Below, in pieces: positions 54,089 through 62,973 of a stretch of 64,000 nt of DNA. The notes beneath the pieces are model-generated. The model was not told where the DNA came from. It saw nothing but the letters and a program-made list of their open reading frames with translations, and did not search any database. The translations under genes were made by a program, and so were the position numbers. Source of the stretch: Siphlonurus alternatus (Eukaryota > Arthropoda > Insecta > Ephemeroptera > Siphlonuridae); contig CATKWE010000033.1 in assembly GCA_949825025.1 (NCBI GenBank), positions 17,596 to 81,595 on the forward strand, read 5' to 3'. How positions within the stretch are numbered: position 1 is the first letter of the stretch; every line of letters begins with the position of its first letter.

Positions 54089-54918
54089 CTTTATCACCCC
54101 ACAATAGTATACCATACTCCAGGGAGTTAATCAACCATTTTAATGGATAATAGTATAAAATTTCAGCATATCTATAAGCAATTTCGTCTCTATTAATTTT
54201 ATTATAAGACTACAACCGGCAGAATTTCCCCTCGGTTGTTTCTTTCTGGAATTATGTTGTTTTCAATAAGTATTTTTCTCGCCTTTGCACTTATTATTAA
54301 AAGTGGCTCTTTATAAACATCAAATTTTTCTGATGATATGTTGAAATCAAATAAATCTATAAGCTTTTCTGCCTCGTATTTTGCGTTAGATCTGATATAA
54401 AAATCGCCATGCCCACATTCTTTATATTTTATACTATTCCTAGAAAGATTAATACATGTTTCACTAGACATAGGGGGCAACTCATTTAATATTTTCATAA
54501 CTTTATACACTGGCATATCTCTTCCCTTATAATCTTTAACCTCATGATTGAAACATGCTCCTGTAAGTCCACTCTCAATTATTAGGTTATATACATTTTC
54601 TGATACAAAAATATCAGGACGTAATGAACCCATATGCCATTTTTTCATGAATTTGCGATTTACCAGAACATCTCCCGCAGGTTTTTTACCATACGCACAT
54701 TTTTCGTTAATACACCTATTTACATACTGTGTTCCATAATCCTCGGCACTTTTACCTTCGTATTCCAGAGGTGTAAGAAGTCGAAGGCTAAAATATTTAC
54801 ATTCTTCAAGCTCTTCTTTGGTATATGTTGTCCTTTCAGTTACCAAATGGTATAATCTATGAGTTTTTATTTGCTCTAAAACATAATTATAGCTGTCACT
54901 TTCAACTGGAACATATAG

Positions 54919-55518
54919 CTATTCTCTTTTAAAATAAGCTGTAATAGCGTCTTGAATTGTAGCGAAAAATTTGGCGTTTAGACGTAGCCAATTTTTCAAA
55001 TTAGCCCAAAATTTTTCAATTTTATTTTTATCTGGCGAATAAGGCGGCAAGAAAATAACACAGCAACCATATGATGCTGCAATTTTATGTACATCAGATT
55101 TTTTATGGAAAGCCGCATTATCCATTATGATAACGCTACCTTGTTTTAAGAGCGGGCACAAAAACCATTCGAACCACTCATTAAACCAAGCAGTATTTGT
55201 GTTCCATTCGTATTTCATAAAGGCAAGCATCTTACCTCCGACCATGCCGCCAATGCAATTTAGTTTTTTAAATTTGCGCCCATAAGTCATTAAGCACACC
55301 CTTTTTCCACGCTTTGAGCGACCATATTCTCTGCTCAAATGTTTGTTTATGCCACATTCATCCACATAAACTATGTCTGTCCCCGGTGGCGTTTCGGATA
55401 TTTCGCAGTCAAACGCTACGCGCTCTACTTCGTTACGTTCTTTGTAAAATGGCTCTTTTTTTAAAGGTGATTTTTTCACGTTCCAAAGCGTGAAAGGCTC
55501 CAGATGTCGTACCACCAA
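54919..55518 (-). CDS. IS-A orfB, DDE catalytic part of IS630 transposase
   Basis: Intact catalytic frame with all three acidic motifs. Confidence 0.87.
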   Translation of the reverse strand: MVVRHLEPFTLWNVKKSPLKKEPFYKERNEVERVAFDCEISETPPGTDIVYVDECGINKHLSREYGRSKRGKRVCLMTYGRKFKKLNCIGGMVGGKMLAFMKYEWNTNTAWFNEWFEWFLCPLLKQGSVIIMDNAAFHKKSDVHKIAASYGCCVIFLPPYSPDKNKIEKFWANLKNWLRLNAKFFATIQDAITAYFKRE

Positions 55519-55768
55519 AATGCGTCGCTATATCACTCAATGTTGCATCGGGATACTCATTTACGTACGCTTCAAGCTCTTTAGAATGAAATTTGCTTGT
55601 CGTCCTCTCCAATGGACGCATTTCTAAGCTTCCTGTTTCTTTTAGGAGCTTTTTCCACTCTTTTATTGTGCTTTCGCTTACGCCAAGTTCCAAATACGCT
55701 TGCTTATATGTATGTCCTTTTTCTAAATAATTGAGGACAAGTTTCCTTGTATCTACTGAATATGCCAT
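55433..55768 (-). CDS. IS-A orfA, helix-turn-helix part of IS630 transposase
   Basis: As in the other IS-A copies; HTH segment and A7 tract intact. Confidence 0.85.
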   Translation of the reverse strand: MAYSVDTRKLVLNYLEKGHTYKQAYLELGVSESTIKEWKKLLKETGSLEMRPLERTTSKFHSKELEAYVNEYPDATLSDIATHFGGTTSGAFHALEREKITFKKRAILQRT

Positions 55769-55960
55769 AGGTTAATTTTACCATACTTTAAGCTTGTTTT
55801 CAATAAAAATAGCTATACACAGTAATAGCCCAGTCTTCTTTATATTTACACTTAGATACAATTTCTCTTGGTATATCTTTTTTTACAGTTTCATAAATTT
55901 CTTTAATAAGTTCAGTTGGGCAGTTCAATGCAGTAGGTATATAGAACTCTTTGCATTTTG

Positions 55961-56275
55961 TCATTTCATTTCCCTCCAATTCATTATATCTTTATTCCCA
56001 GCGTCCATAAGCATTTGTTGCAATTCGTCTAAGTATTCTGTCATGCCAAGTTCTTTGTAAACTCTAACTGTTGCCTCCCATATTTCACGACGTTCATGCA
56101 CTTTGCCTGTAGGAAGATATGTAGCCATAAGTTTAGTAATCTTTTTATGTGTTTCCACATCAATCACAATACTAAGAATATGATTTTCATCCATCATTAT
56201 CATTCCCGCAAATCTTTTTTCAATAAGATGATGAACCTCTGATCCGAAAGGTGACGGAATAAGTTTAATGTTTAT
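55961..56275 (-). pseudogene. C-terminal toxin-domain remnant of a polymorphic-toxin-like protein
   Basis: The readable part has an SEVHHLIEKRF motif, which resembles the His-His start of HNH/EndoVII-type nuclease tips, followed by a helical region. There is no start with a ribosome site; sequence above about 56275 looks non-coding and contains a terminator, so the N-terminal delivery part is gone. The stop overlaps the start of the immunity-like gene. Toxin class is inferred from one motif and from context. Confidence 0.5.
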
Positions 56276-56305
56276 AAAAATAGGGCGAGAGAAAAGAAAA
56301 TATAG

Positions 56306-56347
56306 AAAAAGACGGTATCCTATGTAAAAATATAGGATACTGTCTTT
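56306..56347 (-). terminator. Terminator of the lipoprotein gene
   Basis: On the minus strand AAAGACAGTATCCTAT pairs with ATAGGATACCGTCTTT, one mismatch, followed by TTC and T-rich sequence. Confidence 0.8.
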
Positions 56348-56499
56348 TGGTCTGTTAAATAGCCTACGTTTTTTGAAACGTGTCAAAATAGCCGTCCTCT
56401 TGTCACGTTTTAGATAACTCACAATGTGCTAATTGCCCCGTCTCTTAACAGAATCTATCTATAAAAGATGGCTTCTGTTGTTGTTTTTCTATTTATATG

Positions 56500-56835
56500 C
56501 TAGTTTTCATCTCGCTTTAATACAAATTCTCGATCATCTTGTGCATCTACAATTTTCATATCAATCAATTTCTCTTGATCTCCTAAAAATAATAATTGCA
56601 CAGACCAGTCATCCTCTAGTTCATATCGACACCATACAATACCAGAGCCACGTGTATCCGTCTCTTCACCTATCAGTCCAATGACTTCTTCACGAGTCAT
56701 ACCTAACTTTACACTTGTGAACTCAGTTAGTACGTGTGATTTTTCCGACATTTTTAATTCCTCCGCATTGGCTGACGCACAACCTTGAGTAAAAACCATA
56801 ATTAACAAAATTAACAGTATTAGTTTGATTTTCAT
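56500..56835 (-). CDS. Small lipoprotein with SmpA/BLIP-like domain
   Basis: 111 residues, AAGGAGG upstream. Lipoprotein signal (MKIKLILLILLIMVFTQGC, Cys 19), then VKLGMTREEVIGLIGEETD, the hallmark of the SmpA/OmlA (BamE-like) fold also found in small clostridial lipoproteins. Follows the broken gene at 56851-58173 by 15 bp, probably co-transcribed. Role unknown. Confidence 0.75.
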   Translation of the reverse strand: MKIKLILLILLIMVFTQGCASANAEELKMSEKSHVLTEFTSVKLGMTREEVIGLIGEETDTRGSGIVWCRYELEDDWSVQLLFLGDQEKLIDMKIVDAQDDREFVLKRDEN

Positions 56836-56960
56836 TTTATGCCTCCTTCTTTATTGATTAGATGGTTTTACATAGTAGTATCCGACAAAAGATGTATATC
56901 CAATTGATGCTGCATCTTTTTCAGGATCAGTTAGTGGTGAATTATTATACTAGACCTGTT

Positions 56961-57356
56961 CTAAAACCCTAATTCAAAATTATAAATGCCACAAATTAAA
57001 GAAAAACGCAAAAAATGTTTACGTTGCTTATTGCGATATCTGTAGCTGAAAATTTTAAATCGTTTGATGCGACGATTTACATGTTCAATATAAATTCTGA
57101 ATTTTGAAAGTTTTGAGTTAAATGTTTTTTGTTTTGGTGTTAATTGTCCGTTTTTTGGCTTTTTATAGGGCGTTAGGCTTTGGGAATGTATAGCACAAAT
57201 GCCTTGATACCCTTTATCGCCAACTAATAAAATATCATTCACCATATATATTTTGCTCAATTTAAAAAGTTCAAGGTCATGAATGGCTCCCTTTGCCTCA
57301 TTGACGCATATAATTTCACAAGTTGCCCCATTGATAATTATTTGGTCTTTTATCGT
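56961..57356 (-). CDS. IS-C orfB, C-terminal part of IS5-type transposase
   Basis: Frame in -1 phase to orfA, with KGKQKCHTIKDQ, LLVGDKGYQGI (second Asp) and IEHVNRRIKRFKIF (Glu). No independent start with a ribosome site; made as a fusion. Exact upstream boundary is the frameshift site. Confidence 0.83.
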   Translation of the reverse strand, partial: TIKDQIIINGATCEIICVNEAKGAIHDLELFKLSKIYMVNDILLVGDKGYQGICAIHSQSLTPYKKPKNGQLTPKQKTFNSKLSKFRIYIEHVNRRIKRFKIFSYRYRNKQRKHFLRFSLICGIYNFELGF

Positions 57357-57790
57357 ATGACATTTTTGTTTGCCTTTATACGATTGTTTTTGTTTTTTTT
57401 AGGACGTTCTGTTTCGCATTCTGTTACATCGATGATTACATATTCGATGTCTGTATCGCTTTCTAAAAACTTGCGTTTCGAAGGCAAAGCAAAGCTACCG
57501 TCTTTAATAAGTGTGTTTTCAACCCACTTGACAGCATCAGAAATTCGACTTTTAGAAACTCCATAATCGAATGATATATGTTGCATTGTTCTATATTCGC
57601 GATAATATCCTAAAGTTATTATTAGTTTATCAAGCACGCTTAAACGTGATGGACGACCGCCTTTTTCGTGCATATCCTTAAATGCACTCTCGAGTATCGC
57701 GAGCATCTTATCAAACGTGGGCTTTCTAACTCCAAATAATTCTTGATATTTTGTTTCATCTAATTTTTCTATTCTTTTTTTATTATCCAT
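57350..57790 (-). CDS. IS-C orfA, N-terminal part of IS5-type transposase
   Basis: 146 residues with the HTH (MQHISFDYGVSKSRISDAVK) and the first catalytic Asp (VIIDVTECETERP). The coding strand reads CCT AAA AAA AAC (57403-57392), a canonical A AAA AAC slippery heptamer for -1 shifting into orfB. Confidence 0.86.
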   Translation of the reverse strand: MDNKKRIEKLDETKYQELFGVRKPTFDKMLAILESAFKDMHEKGGRPSRLSVLDKLIITLGYYREYRTMQHISFDYGVSKSRISDAVKWVENTLIKDGSFALPSKRKFLESDTDIEYVIIDVTECETERPKKNKNNRIKANKNVIR

Positions 57791-58238
57791 ATAGATTATT
57801 TTATACTAATTTTTATTGTTTTGCAAGGTTTTAGAACAGGTCTACTGAAGTTTACCATTTCTATCATTGTAATAGCCCACATCTTGAATAGCATCCATTT
57901 GTCCTTGCTTATGAGGCCATGTCCCATCCGAATCTTGCCTGTACCAATGATAATCTTCACCTGGTTTTACTACAAGCGCAACCTTATATCCTCCACTCAT
58001 TCCGTCGGCGTAAGGGATAAAATCTATTCCAGTAGCGGTCATATCTGCAGTCACTAATTCAACTAGATATGCGTTACCTTCTTTTGTTCCGGACATATAC
58101 TTCATAATATTTTTATAAACACTTTCTGTAACATTATTGTAGTCTATTTTGCCACTTAACATACCAGGTTGCATGTATCTGTCAATCGAAAATTGACCCT
58201 TATACTAAATGAAAACTGACCCCCCTTTATTAAAAAAA

Positions 58239-58985
58239 TTAATCAAGTTTTTTTCTAACAGAAGTACCGACCATATTTATGACAAAAGAATTGTGTGTAA
58301 TTCTGTCAATGATGGCGGTAGTTAAAATGGGGTCGTTAAAAATAGTTTTCCATTTGTCGAAGGATAAATTTGTTGTAATAATGGTACTTTTTCTTTCAGT
58401 TCTGAGGGTTAAATGGGTAAAAAGAAGTTCACCACCTTCACGATCAAACGAAATGTATCCAAGTTCGTCAAGTATGATTAAATCAGTCTTTTCGAACTGT
58501 TTTTGAAAACTTGATAGGTTGGATTTTTGTTTAAGTTCTTTAAGTTTATTAATTAAAACTGGAACACTGTAGTATTTTACTGTAAATCCAGCCATTGCAG
58601 CCTCAATGCCAAGAGCTATGGCAAGATGGGTTTTCCCTGTTCCAGGGTTGCCGTATTCAACGATGTTTTGACCATTTGCTATAAAATCAAGTTTTTTTAG
58701 CTCTGATAGCTTGTCTTTGGCATCCTTTGGTAAAAGATTTAAATCTAGTTCGTGAAGATATTTTCTATAAGGAAAACCGGCGTTTTTAAGCCTTTGAGCC
58801 TTACTTTTATCACTTCTAAGCAAAACTTCGTTATGAAATAAATCTTCTAAAAATTGTTCAGAGCTTAAAGAAAGATTTGTTGCCTTTTCAAATTCTTCGT
58901 CAAGATGGCTTGAAATGTAGCAAAGTCTAAGGGTTTTAGCATAGTTTCTGATATTTTCAAGACTCATACAACTACCTCCTGACAA
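58239..58985 (-). CDS. istB: IS21 helper ATPase IstB
   Basis: 248 residues, DnaC-like AAA+ ATPase: Walker A GNPGTGKTH, Walker B LIILDELGY, sensor ITTNLSFDKW. Assists IstA in target selection. Its start overlaps the end of istA by 22 bases. Confidence 0.95.
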   Translation of the reverse strand: MSGGSCMSLENIRNYAKTLRLCYISSHLDEEFEKATNLSLSSEQFLEDLFHNEVLLRSDKSKAQRLKNAGFPYRKYLHELDLNLLPKDAKDKLSELKKLDFIANGQNIVEYGNPGTGKTHLAIALGIEAAMAGFTVKYYSVPVLINKLKELKQKSNLSSFQKQFEKTDLIILDELGYISFDREGGELLFTHLTLRTERKSTIITTNLSFDKWKTIFNDPILTTAIIDRITHNSFVINMVGTSVRKKLD

Positions 58986-60487
58986 TAGCTTAAAAGCTGG
59001 ATCTCACAGGCTTTTTCGATGTCATCGCAAGTTTCATAGAGTTCAAAATCATTTTTATTAAATAAAACCATTTTAATGCCATCTAATTGGACATTTGCGC
59101 CTGTTTTTTGTAAGGTTTCTATTGCGTTTTTAAGTTGTTTAAGGGAAAATTGTTCAAGCAAGTCCAACATCTTGATAAATTCTTTTGGTTTTTGAAGAAA
59201 AAAATCATTAAAAATAATGTTAAGAAGGTCGCAAGATTGCTTTAAACAAAGGCTATTTGCAATGGCTCCAGGTTTTCTCATAAGCGTTTTTCGGTAGTGC
59301 ATAATGTCTAAAATGTGCTTACTTTTGTCATAACAACGAGTGTGTTTTGCCACTGTTTTATCTTCAAATTTAACCAAAATTTCGTCAACAAAGACTAGTA
59401 AATCAACGTCTTTGCCTACCAAGTGATCAGGAGCTGAATAATGATTGTTTAAATAACAAAATGTAGAGTATTTATCGACGCTTGCCGTTGCCGTTATAAC
59501 GCTTGAATATGCGGGCATTGAAACGATCATAGCTTGTTTTTCTTGCTCTAACAAATCTAATTTGTCAGAGTTTAAATTAGAAATAGTTTTGTTTAAACGA
59601 GCTAGAGCTTCATCAAAACTATCAAAGCTAGAAACTGTGCAAAAGGCTTTACGACGGACAAATTCTACACTTCGTTCGACGTGACCTTTTTCATTGCCTG
59701 AGCATATATTGCAAAATCTAAAAGAAAAACCATAATAAGTTGAAATTTGTTTTAAAGCTAAAGTTGGGACTTTTTCAGACTTTCCAACAAATTTAGCGAC
59801 TGCAACTCGCATATTATCGTAAATCATCAATTTTGGGACTCTTCCTAAAAAAGAAAAAAATCTAACATGTGCATCAATAAATGATTGAGTGTTTTCGTTT
59901 CGATAAAGCACTGCAAACCTTGTATTTGAGGCAGCTAATGTAAAAACCGCCATTTTAAACACAATTTTTTGACCAAATATTTCAAGTGGCACATCACCCC
60001 AATCAAACTCACAGATTTCGCCAAATTCGTAATGTTGCTTAATAAAAGCTTCTTTTGTCAGATTACTTAGTTTGCGAACATAATTAGTTACAGACGGATA
60101 ACTAATTTTATAATTTTTTTCAATCAAAAGTTCGTATATATCAGTTGCTTTCATGCATAACTTTCGTTGCCCGTTAGCACGCTTGCTTTCGTTTTTTAAA
60201 AGACAGTCCTTAATAACATCTAAAATTTCATCAGTAACAACAGTAGGTGTTCGTTTTTCGGCATTATAAGTTGGGTCTTTAGCCATTGAGTGGAAAATTA
60301 GATTTTTATCTCCACTTGCCAAAATTTCATCCTTTTGCTTAGAATATTCTCTTAAATATTTACGAATTGTGTTCTTAGACTTGCACGTTTTCCTCACTAA
60401 TTCACCTATACTAACTCCATTTACAAAATATTCATTAAGTATTGTAAATTTAATATCCACATCTATCATCCTCTCGTCGCTCCTCAT
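58964..60487 (-). CDS. istA: IS21 transposase IstA
   Basis: 507 residues. N-terminal HTH (SIGELVRKTCKSKNTIRKYL), DDE core with FDWGDVPLEIFG (first Asp), MIYDNMRVAV (second Asp) and NEKGHVERSVEFVRR (Glu), and the Mu-transposase C-terminal domain. Complete. Confidence 0.95.
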   Translation of the reverse strand: MRSDERMIDVDIKFTILNEYFVNGVSIGELVRKTCKSKNTIRKYLREYSKQKDEILASGDKNLIFHSMAKDPTYNAEKRTPTVVTDEILDVIKDCLLKNESKRANGQRKLCMKATDIYELLIEKNYKISYPSVTNYVRKLSNLTKEAFIKQHYEFGEICEFDWGDVPLEIFGQKIVFKMAVFTLAASNTRFAVLYRNENTQSFIDAHVRFFSFLGRVPKLMIYDNMRVAVAKFVGKSEKVPTLALKQISTYYGFSFRFCNICSGNEKGHVERSVEFVRRKAFCTVSSFDSFDEALARLNKTISNLNSDKLDLLEQEKQAMIVSMPAYSSVITATASVDKYSTFCYLNNHYSAPDHLVGKDVDLLVFVDEILVKFEDKTVAKHTRCYDKSKHILDIMHYRKTLMRKPGAIANSLCLKQSCDLLNIIFNDFFLQKPKEFIKMLDLLEQFSLKQLKNAIETLQKTGANVQLDGIKMVLFNKNDFELYETCDDIEKACEIQLLSYCQEVVV

Positions 60488-60567
60488 AACTTATTGTTAT
60501 GAGTTTATCATTGAGGGGGGGCAGTTTTCAATTAGCACATGGGGTCAGTTTTAGATTAGCATATACA

Positions 60568-61304
60568 TTAGGGTAAAATTTTAGTCGTTCGCCTTTTTTT
60601 CTTGATTTTGATTTTTCCTCGCCAGATGTTTTTTCATTGTCCAATTCATTTGGTATTACGTCCGTAAAATACGAAACGTAGTACGTACCAATGTCGTCCG
60701 ATTTTAGACGCTGTGCGTCCGTGTATCCGTGTCCCCATATTTCCGTTAATTCTATATTGTTAATGTATAATACAGGTTGGTCAGATTTTAACATGATATG
60801 TAAATGCCATGAGCCATTTTCTTGAGGTTCAGCGACGCATATGTACTCAAAACTATGTTTATCAAATTGACGTTTCAATTTTTGGTAAAATTTTCTATAA
60901 TCGTCATATAGTTTTTTGCTGTCGCTCATAATTCCATTTTTGAATTTACGCTTGTCCAATTTTTTTGGGTCATATGTTAATGTTAAAAACAACTGGTTTT
61001 GTTTGTTAGATTCAAAATTGTGCCTAATAGTCCAACGCAAATGGTCAAACGTTTTACGAATGTTTGCGGTTGTTTTTTCATTGTTTTCGGTTGGTTGGTA
61101 TTCGTGTATTTCGCCAGTTGATAAATTTATATATTCGGTTTTTGATATTTTTTTTATATGGGGTTTTGTTTGTTTTTCTTGGAATGTAGCGTCTGCAAAA
61201 TTTCGACCTTGACGGACGACGCGGAACACGCGTCCTTTGAAGTATTGGTCTATAGTGTCTGATTTTTCTACTTGAATTTTTTTATCGGATATGTTAATAT
61301 GCAA
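60568..61304 (-). pseudogene. HUH-type rolling-circle Rep, 5' part
   Basis: About 245 residues from TTG 61304 behind GAGGAGG. Rolling-circle initiator motifs: LFLTLTYDPKKLD (motif I), GSWHLHIMLK (HUH motif, metal ligands) and IGTYYVSYF (catalytic Tyr). It meets IS21 copy 1 at FYP; the few residues after that come from IS21. Initiates plasmid replication by nicking the double-strand origin. Confidence 0.85.
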
Positions 61305-61392
61305 AGAGATAGCCTCCTCGGTTGGTATTTTTTTCTTTTCGCGATTAAAATTTTATCATACTGGTGGGGCTTTGTCTATGCTTTTTCGCGAT

Positions 61393-61950
61393 TTATATGT
61401 TTAAATTATTTATACCGTCCACGCCTAAAAGATAATGTAAAGTCGTTGTTAAATGTTTATGGTTTAATAGTTTCTGCACCGTCATTATGTCCTTGTGTTT
61501 TCGGAAATGCTCTAACGCAAATGTTTTTCGCATTGAATGTGTTCCTATTACGTCAATTCCCAGTTTCAACGCTTCACGGCGAATTACTCGCCAAGCTTGC
61601 GAGCGCGAAAGATGTTTGTTTTTCTGTTTTTCCGTCGAATAGATTAAAAAATCATTTAGTTTCAATCCCCTAAACAACATATAGTCAGCGATTTTATCAT
61701 AATCATTTTTGCAGAATGTTATTGTTCTGTTTTTTTTTGTCTTTTTTTCCGTTACCGAAAATGAAAAATAATATTCCCCATTTATTTCCGATGGTTTGCA
61801 ACATACGTCTTTTACGCGCAAATCTAAAATGTCAGAGACACGCAGACCCGAACAAAAACCAATATGTAACATTATAAAATATTTAGGGTGTATTTTTCGG
61901 CAAACGGACATTAATGCAAATACATCATTGGGGTTTTTTATTGGTTTCAT
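61393..61950 (-). CDS. Tyrosine recombinase (XerC/D-like catalytic domain)
   Basis: 185 residues. Catalytic residues: Arg in SGLRVSDIL, Lys in TEKKTKKNRT, HxxR in GTHSMRKTFA, His in LLNHKHLTTT, Tyr in TLHYLLG. It has only the catalytic domain; the usual N-terminal SAM-like domain is missing, as in some small plasmid and phage enzymes. Probably resolves multimers of the circle. Ribosome site is not clear (GGAG is 17 bases upstream). Confidence 0.85.
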   Translation of the reverse strand: MKPIKNPNDVFALMSVCRKIHPKYFIMLHIGFCSGLRVSDILDLRVKDVCCKPSEINGEYYFSFSVTEKKTKKNRTITFCKNDYDKIADYMLFRGLKLNDFLIYSTEKQKNKHLSRSQAWRVIRREALKLGIDVIGTHSMRKTFALEHFRKHKDIMTVQKLLNHKHLTTTLHYLLGVDGINNLNI

Positions 61951-62077
61951 GCTGTTTATAAAATCAACTCCTTTTTTTCAGTTTTTTAAATCTACTCATT
62001 TCAAATAGTTGAATGAACTTCAGGTACATTATATGACTAAAAAAAATAATTGTCAAATTCGCACACCGTCCGTGGTT

Positions 62078-62138
62078 CGCTGTCAACCGAAAAGGAAGAT
62101 TTTTTTGCAAAAAAAAATACGCTTTTCGGTTGACAGCG
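62078..62138. promoter_or_regulatory. 17-bp perfect inverted repeat, candidate replication origin
   Basis: CGCTGTCAACCGAAAAG (62078-62094) and its exact complement (62122-62138) flank an A/T-rich loop. In the 740-bp non-coding part (61951-62691) with further hairpins TTTGGGGG/CCCCCAAA (62214-62234), GAGGGT/ACCCTC (62243-62257) and the palindrome at 62645-62660. Such structures suit double- or single-strand origins of rolling-circle plasmids. Confidence 0.5.
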
Positions 62139-62644
62139 TTGAGCGGTTAGAGCGTCGGTAAAGGGGTTCGGCGTTTACGTCCGAACCTCTGCCACACGGG
62201 CGACGTGTAGGGGTTTGGGGGCAACGCCCCCAAAGATGGGTTGAGGGTGAAACCCTCATGGGGTTTTGGGGCAACGCTCCAAGGTCTTTAGAGCCTACGA
62301 GAGAAAAACGTGTATTTTTTTCTGAAAAAAATACGCTTTTTCGTTTTAATAACTTCGGTTTATTTTTGGTTTGTTTTCATTAATTCGAGGCGTTTTGGAG
62401 AAAAAGCGGTTTTCTTTTTCGGATTGCCGACCATTCTGCAAGCATTTGTTTGCAAAAAGCCTTTTTAGGAATAAAATGTTTTTCGTAGGAGCGTGCGACG
62501 GAGAAAAACAAATTTTGTTCCTAAAAGATGGATTTTTTGCGAATAAATGCCCTTGTGTGTGTCCGTTATTGCGGTTTTTAATTGACTTTGCTTTGTCTTA
62601 TAAGCTTGTTATCTATATAACATTATCACGCCATGTCTTTTAAA

Positions 62645-62660
62645 CCCCGAAATTTCGGGG
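62645..62660. terminator. Perfect palindrome CCCCGAAATTTCGGGG
   Basis: Sixteen bases, 32 bp downstream of the rep stop. No T run, so terminator function is uncertain. Confidence 0.4.
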
Positions 62661-62691
62661 AAAACAAGGAATATATTTATAATAAAACTAT

Positions 62692-62908
62692 TTATTCTTT
62701 TTTACGTTTTTTAAAATTTGATTTTATTATTGTTGTTAAATGTTTTTTGTCTGTTTCTTCGACGGAATAAATATTGTATTGTGCCTCAAAATATGGTTTT
62801 CCGAACTCCTTTTCTAATTTTTCATATGTCATTAGTTTTATGTTTTCACTATATTTTGATGGGTCTTTTATGCCACGAGAACAACGATAGAATTTGAACC
62901 CTTTAGGG
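62692..62908 (-). pseudogene. HUH-type rolling-circle Rep, 3' part
   Basis: Seventy-two codons ending at TAA 62694-62692. Starts at the IS21 copy 2 edge and carries FKFYRCSRGIKDP, the C-terminal signature of these Rep proteins. The frame phase at the TTAGGG matches that of the 5' part at 60568. Confidence 0.82.
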
Positions 62909-62973
62909 TGTATCTGTCAATCGAAAATTGACCCTTATACTAAATGAAAACTGACCCCCCTTTATTAAAAAAA

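Larger units (their letters stand above)
53029..54153 (-). mobile_element. IS-D (IS630 family, 1125 bp)
   Basis: TA flanks at 53027-53028 and 54154-54155. Ends CTAATATCCCATTAAACAG and CTATTATCCATTAAAATGG are imperfect inverted repeats. Single copy here; its ends resemble R3. Confidence 0.85.
54916..55815 (-). mobile_element. IS-A copy 5 (IS630 family, 900 bp)
   Basis: Complete, TA flanks at 54914-54915 and 55816-55817, inserted in an immunity-like gene. Confidence 0.94.
54202..55964 (-). pseudogene. Immunity-like protein gene, split by IS-A
   Basis: The 5' part starts at ATG 55964 (GGAGGG upstream; overlaps the stop of the toxin-like gene as ATGA) and runs to the IS-A edge at 55818. The 3' part resumes at 54915 and ends at 54202. 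The frame is continuous across the insertion if IS-A and one TA are left out. The 3' part has a Cys pair (RCINEKC), another Cys (KECGHG) and ends EILPVVVL, reminiscent of Imm11/DUF1629-type immunity proteins, but I am not certain. Position after a toxin-like tail supports an immunity role. Confidence 0.6.
56952..57843 (-). mobile_element. IS-C copy 2 (IS5-type, 892 bp), intact
   Basis: Perfect 17-bp terminal inverted repeats AGACCTGTTCTAAAACC and a 3-bp ACT target duplication on both sides. Confidence 0.94.
56851..58173 (-). pseudogene. Unknown protein with WYRQDSDGTW motif, broken by IS-C and IS21
   Basis: The upstream part comes out of IS21 copy 1 at 58173 and runs to the IS-C edge at 57844; the downstream part resumes at 56951 and ends at TAA 56851-56853. 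The frame is continuous if IS-C and one ACT duplication are omitted. The N-terminus is lost at IS21. Visible motifs are HWYRQDSDGTWPHKQG and SFVGYYYVKP, a pair I associate with uncharacterised secreted bacterial proteins. Function not assignable. Confidence 0.6.
58174..60567 (-). mobile_element. IS21-family element copy 1 (2394 bp)
   Basis: Ends TGTATCTGTCAATCGAAAA and, inverted, TGTATATGCTAATCTAAAA, each followed by TGACCC and a second related block. Contains istA and istB. The two flanks do not share a target duplication; the TTAGGG on its right flank (60568-60573) instead matches the left flank of copy 2 (62903-62908). Confidence 0.94.
60568..62908. mobile_element. Plasmid-like segment bracketed by two IS21 copies
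   Basis: 2341 bp carrying the 5' part of a rep gene at its left end, a tyrosine recombinase, palindrome-rich non-coding DNA, and the 3' part of rep at its right end. The outermost six bases on each side are TTAGGG. Closing the segment on itself at these bases reconnects rep in frame, which shows that the segment was once a circle with IS21 inside rep. Period from one IS21 to the next is 4735 bp. Confidence 0.8.

Noticed and set aside
61272..62643. Plus-strand frames across the recombinase and the non-coding plasmid part
   Set aside because: No ribosome sites, odd composition, and antisense to supported genes or within palindromic DNA.
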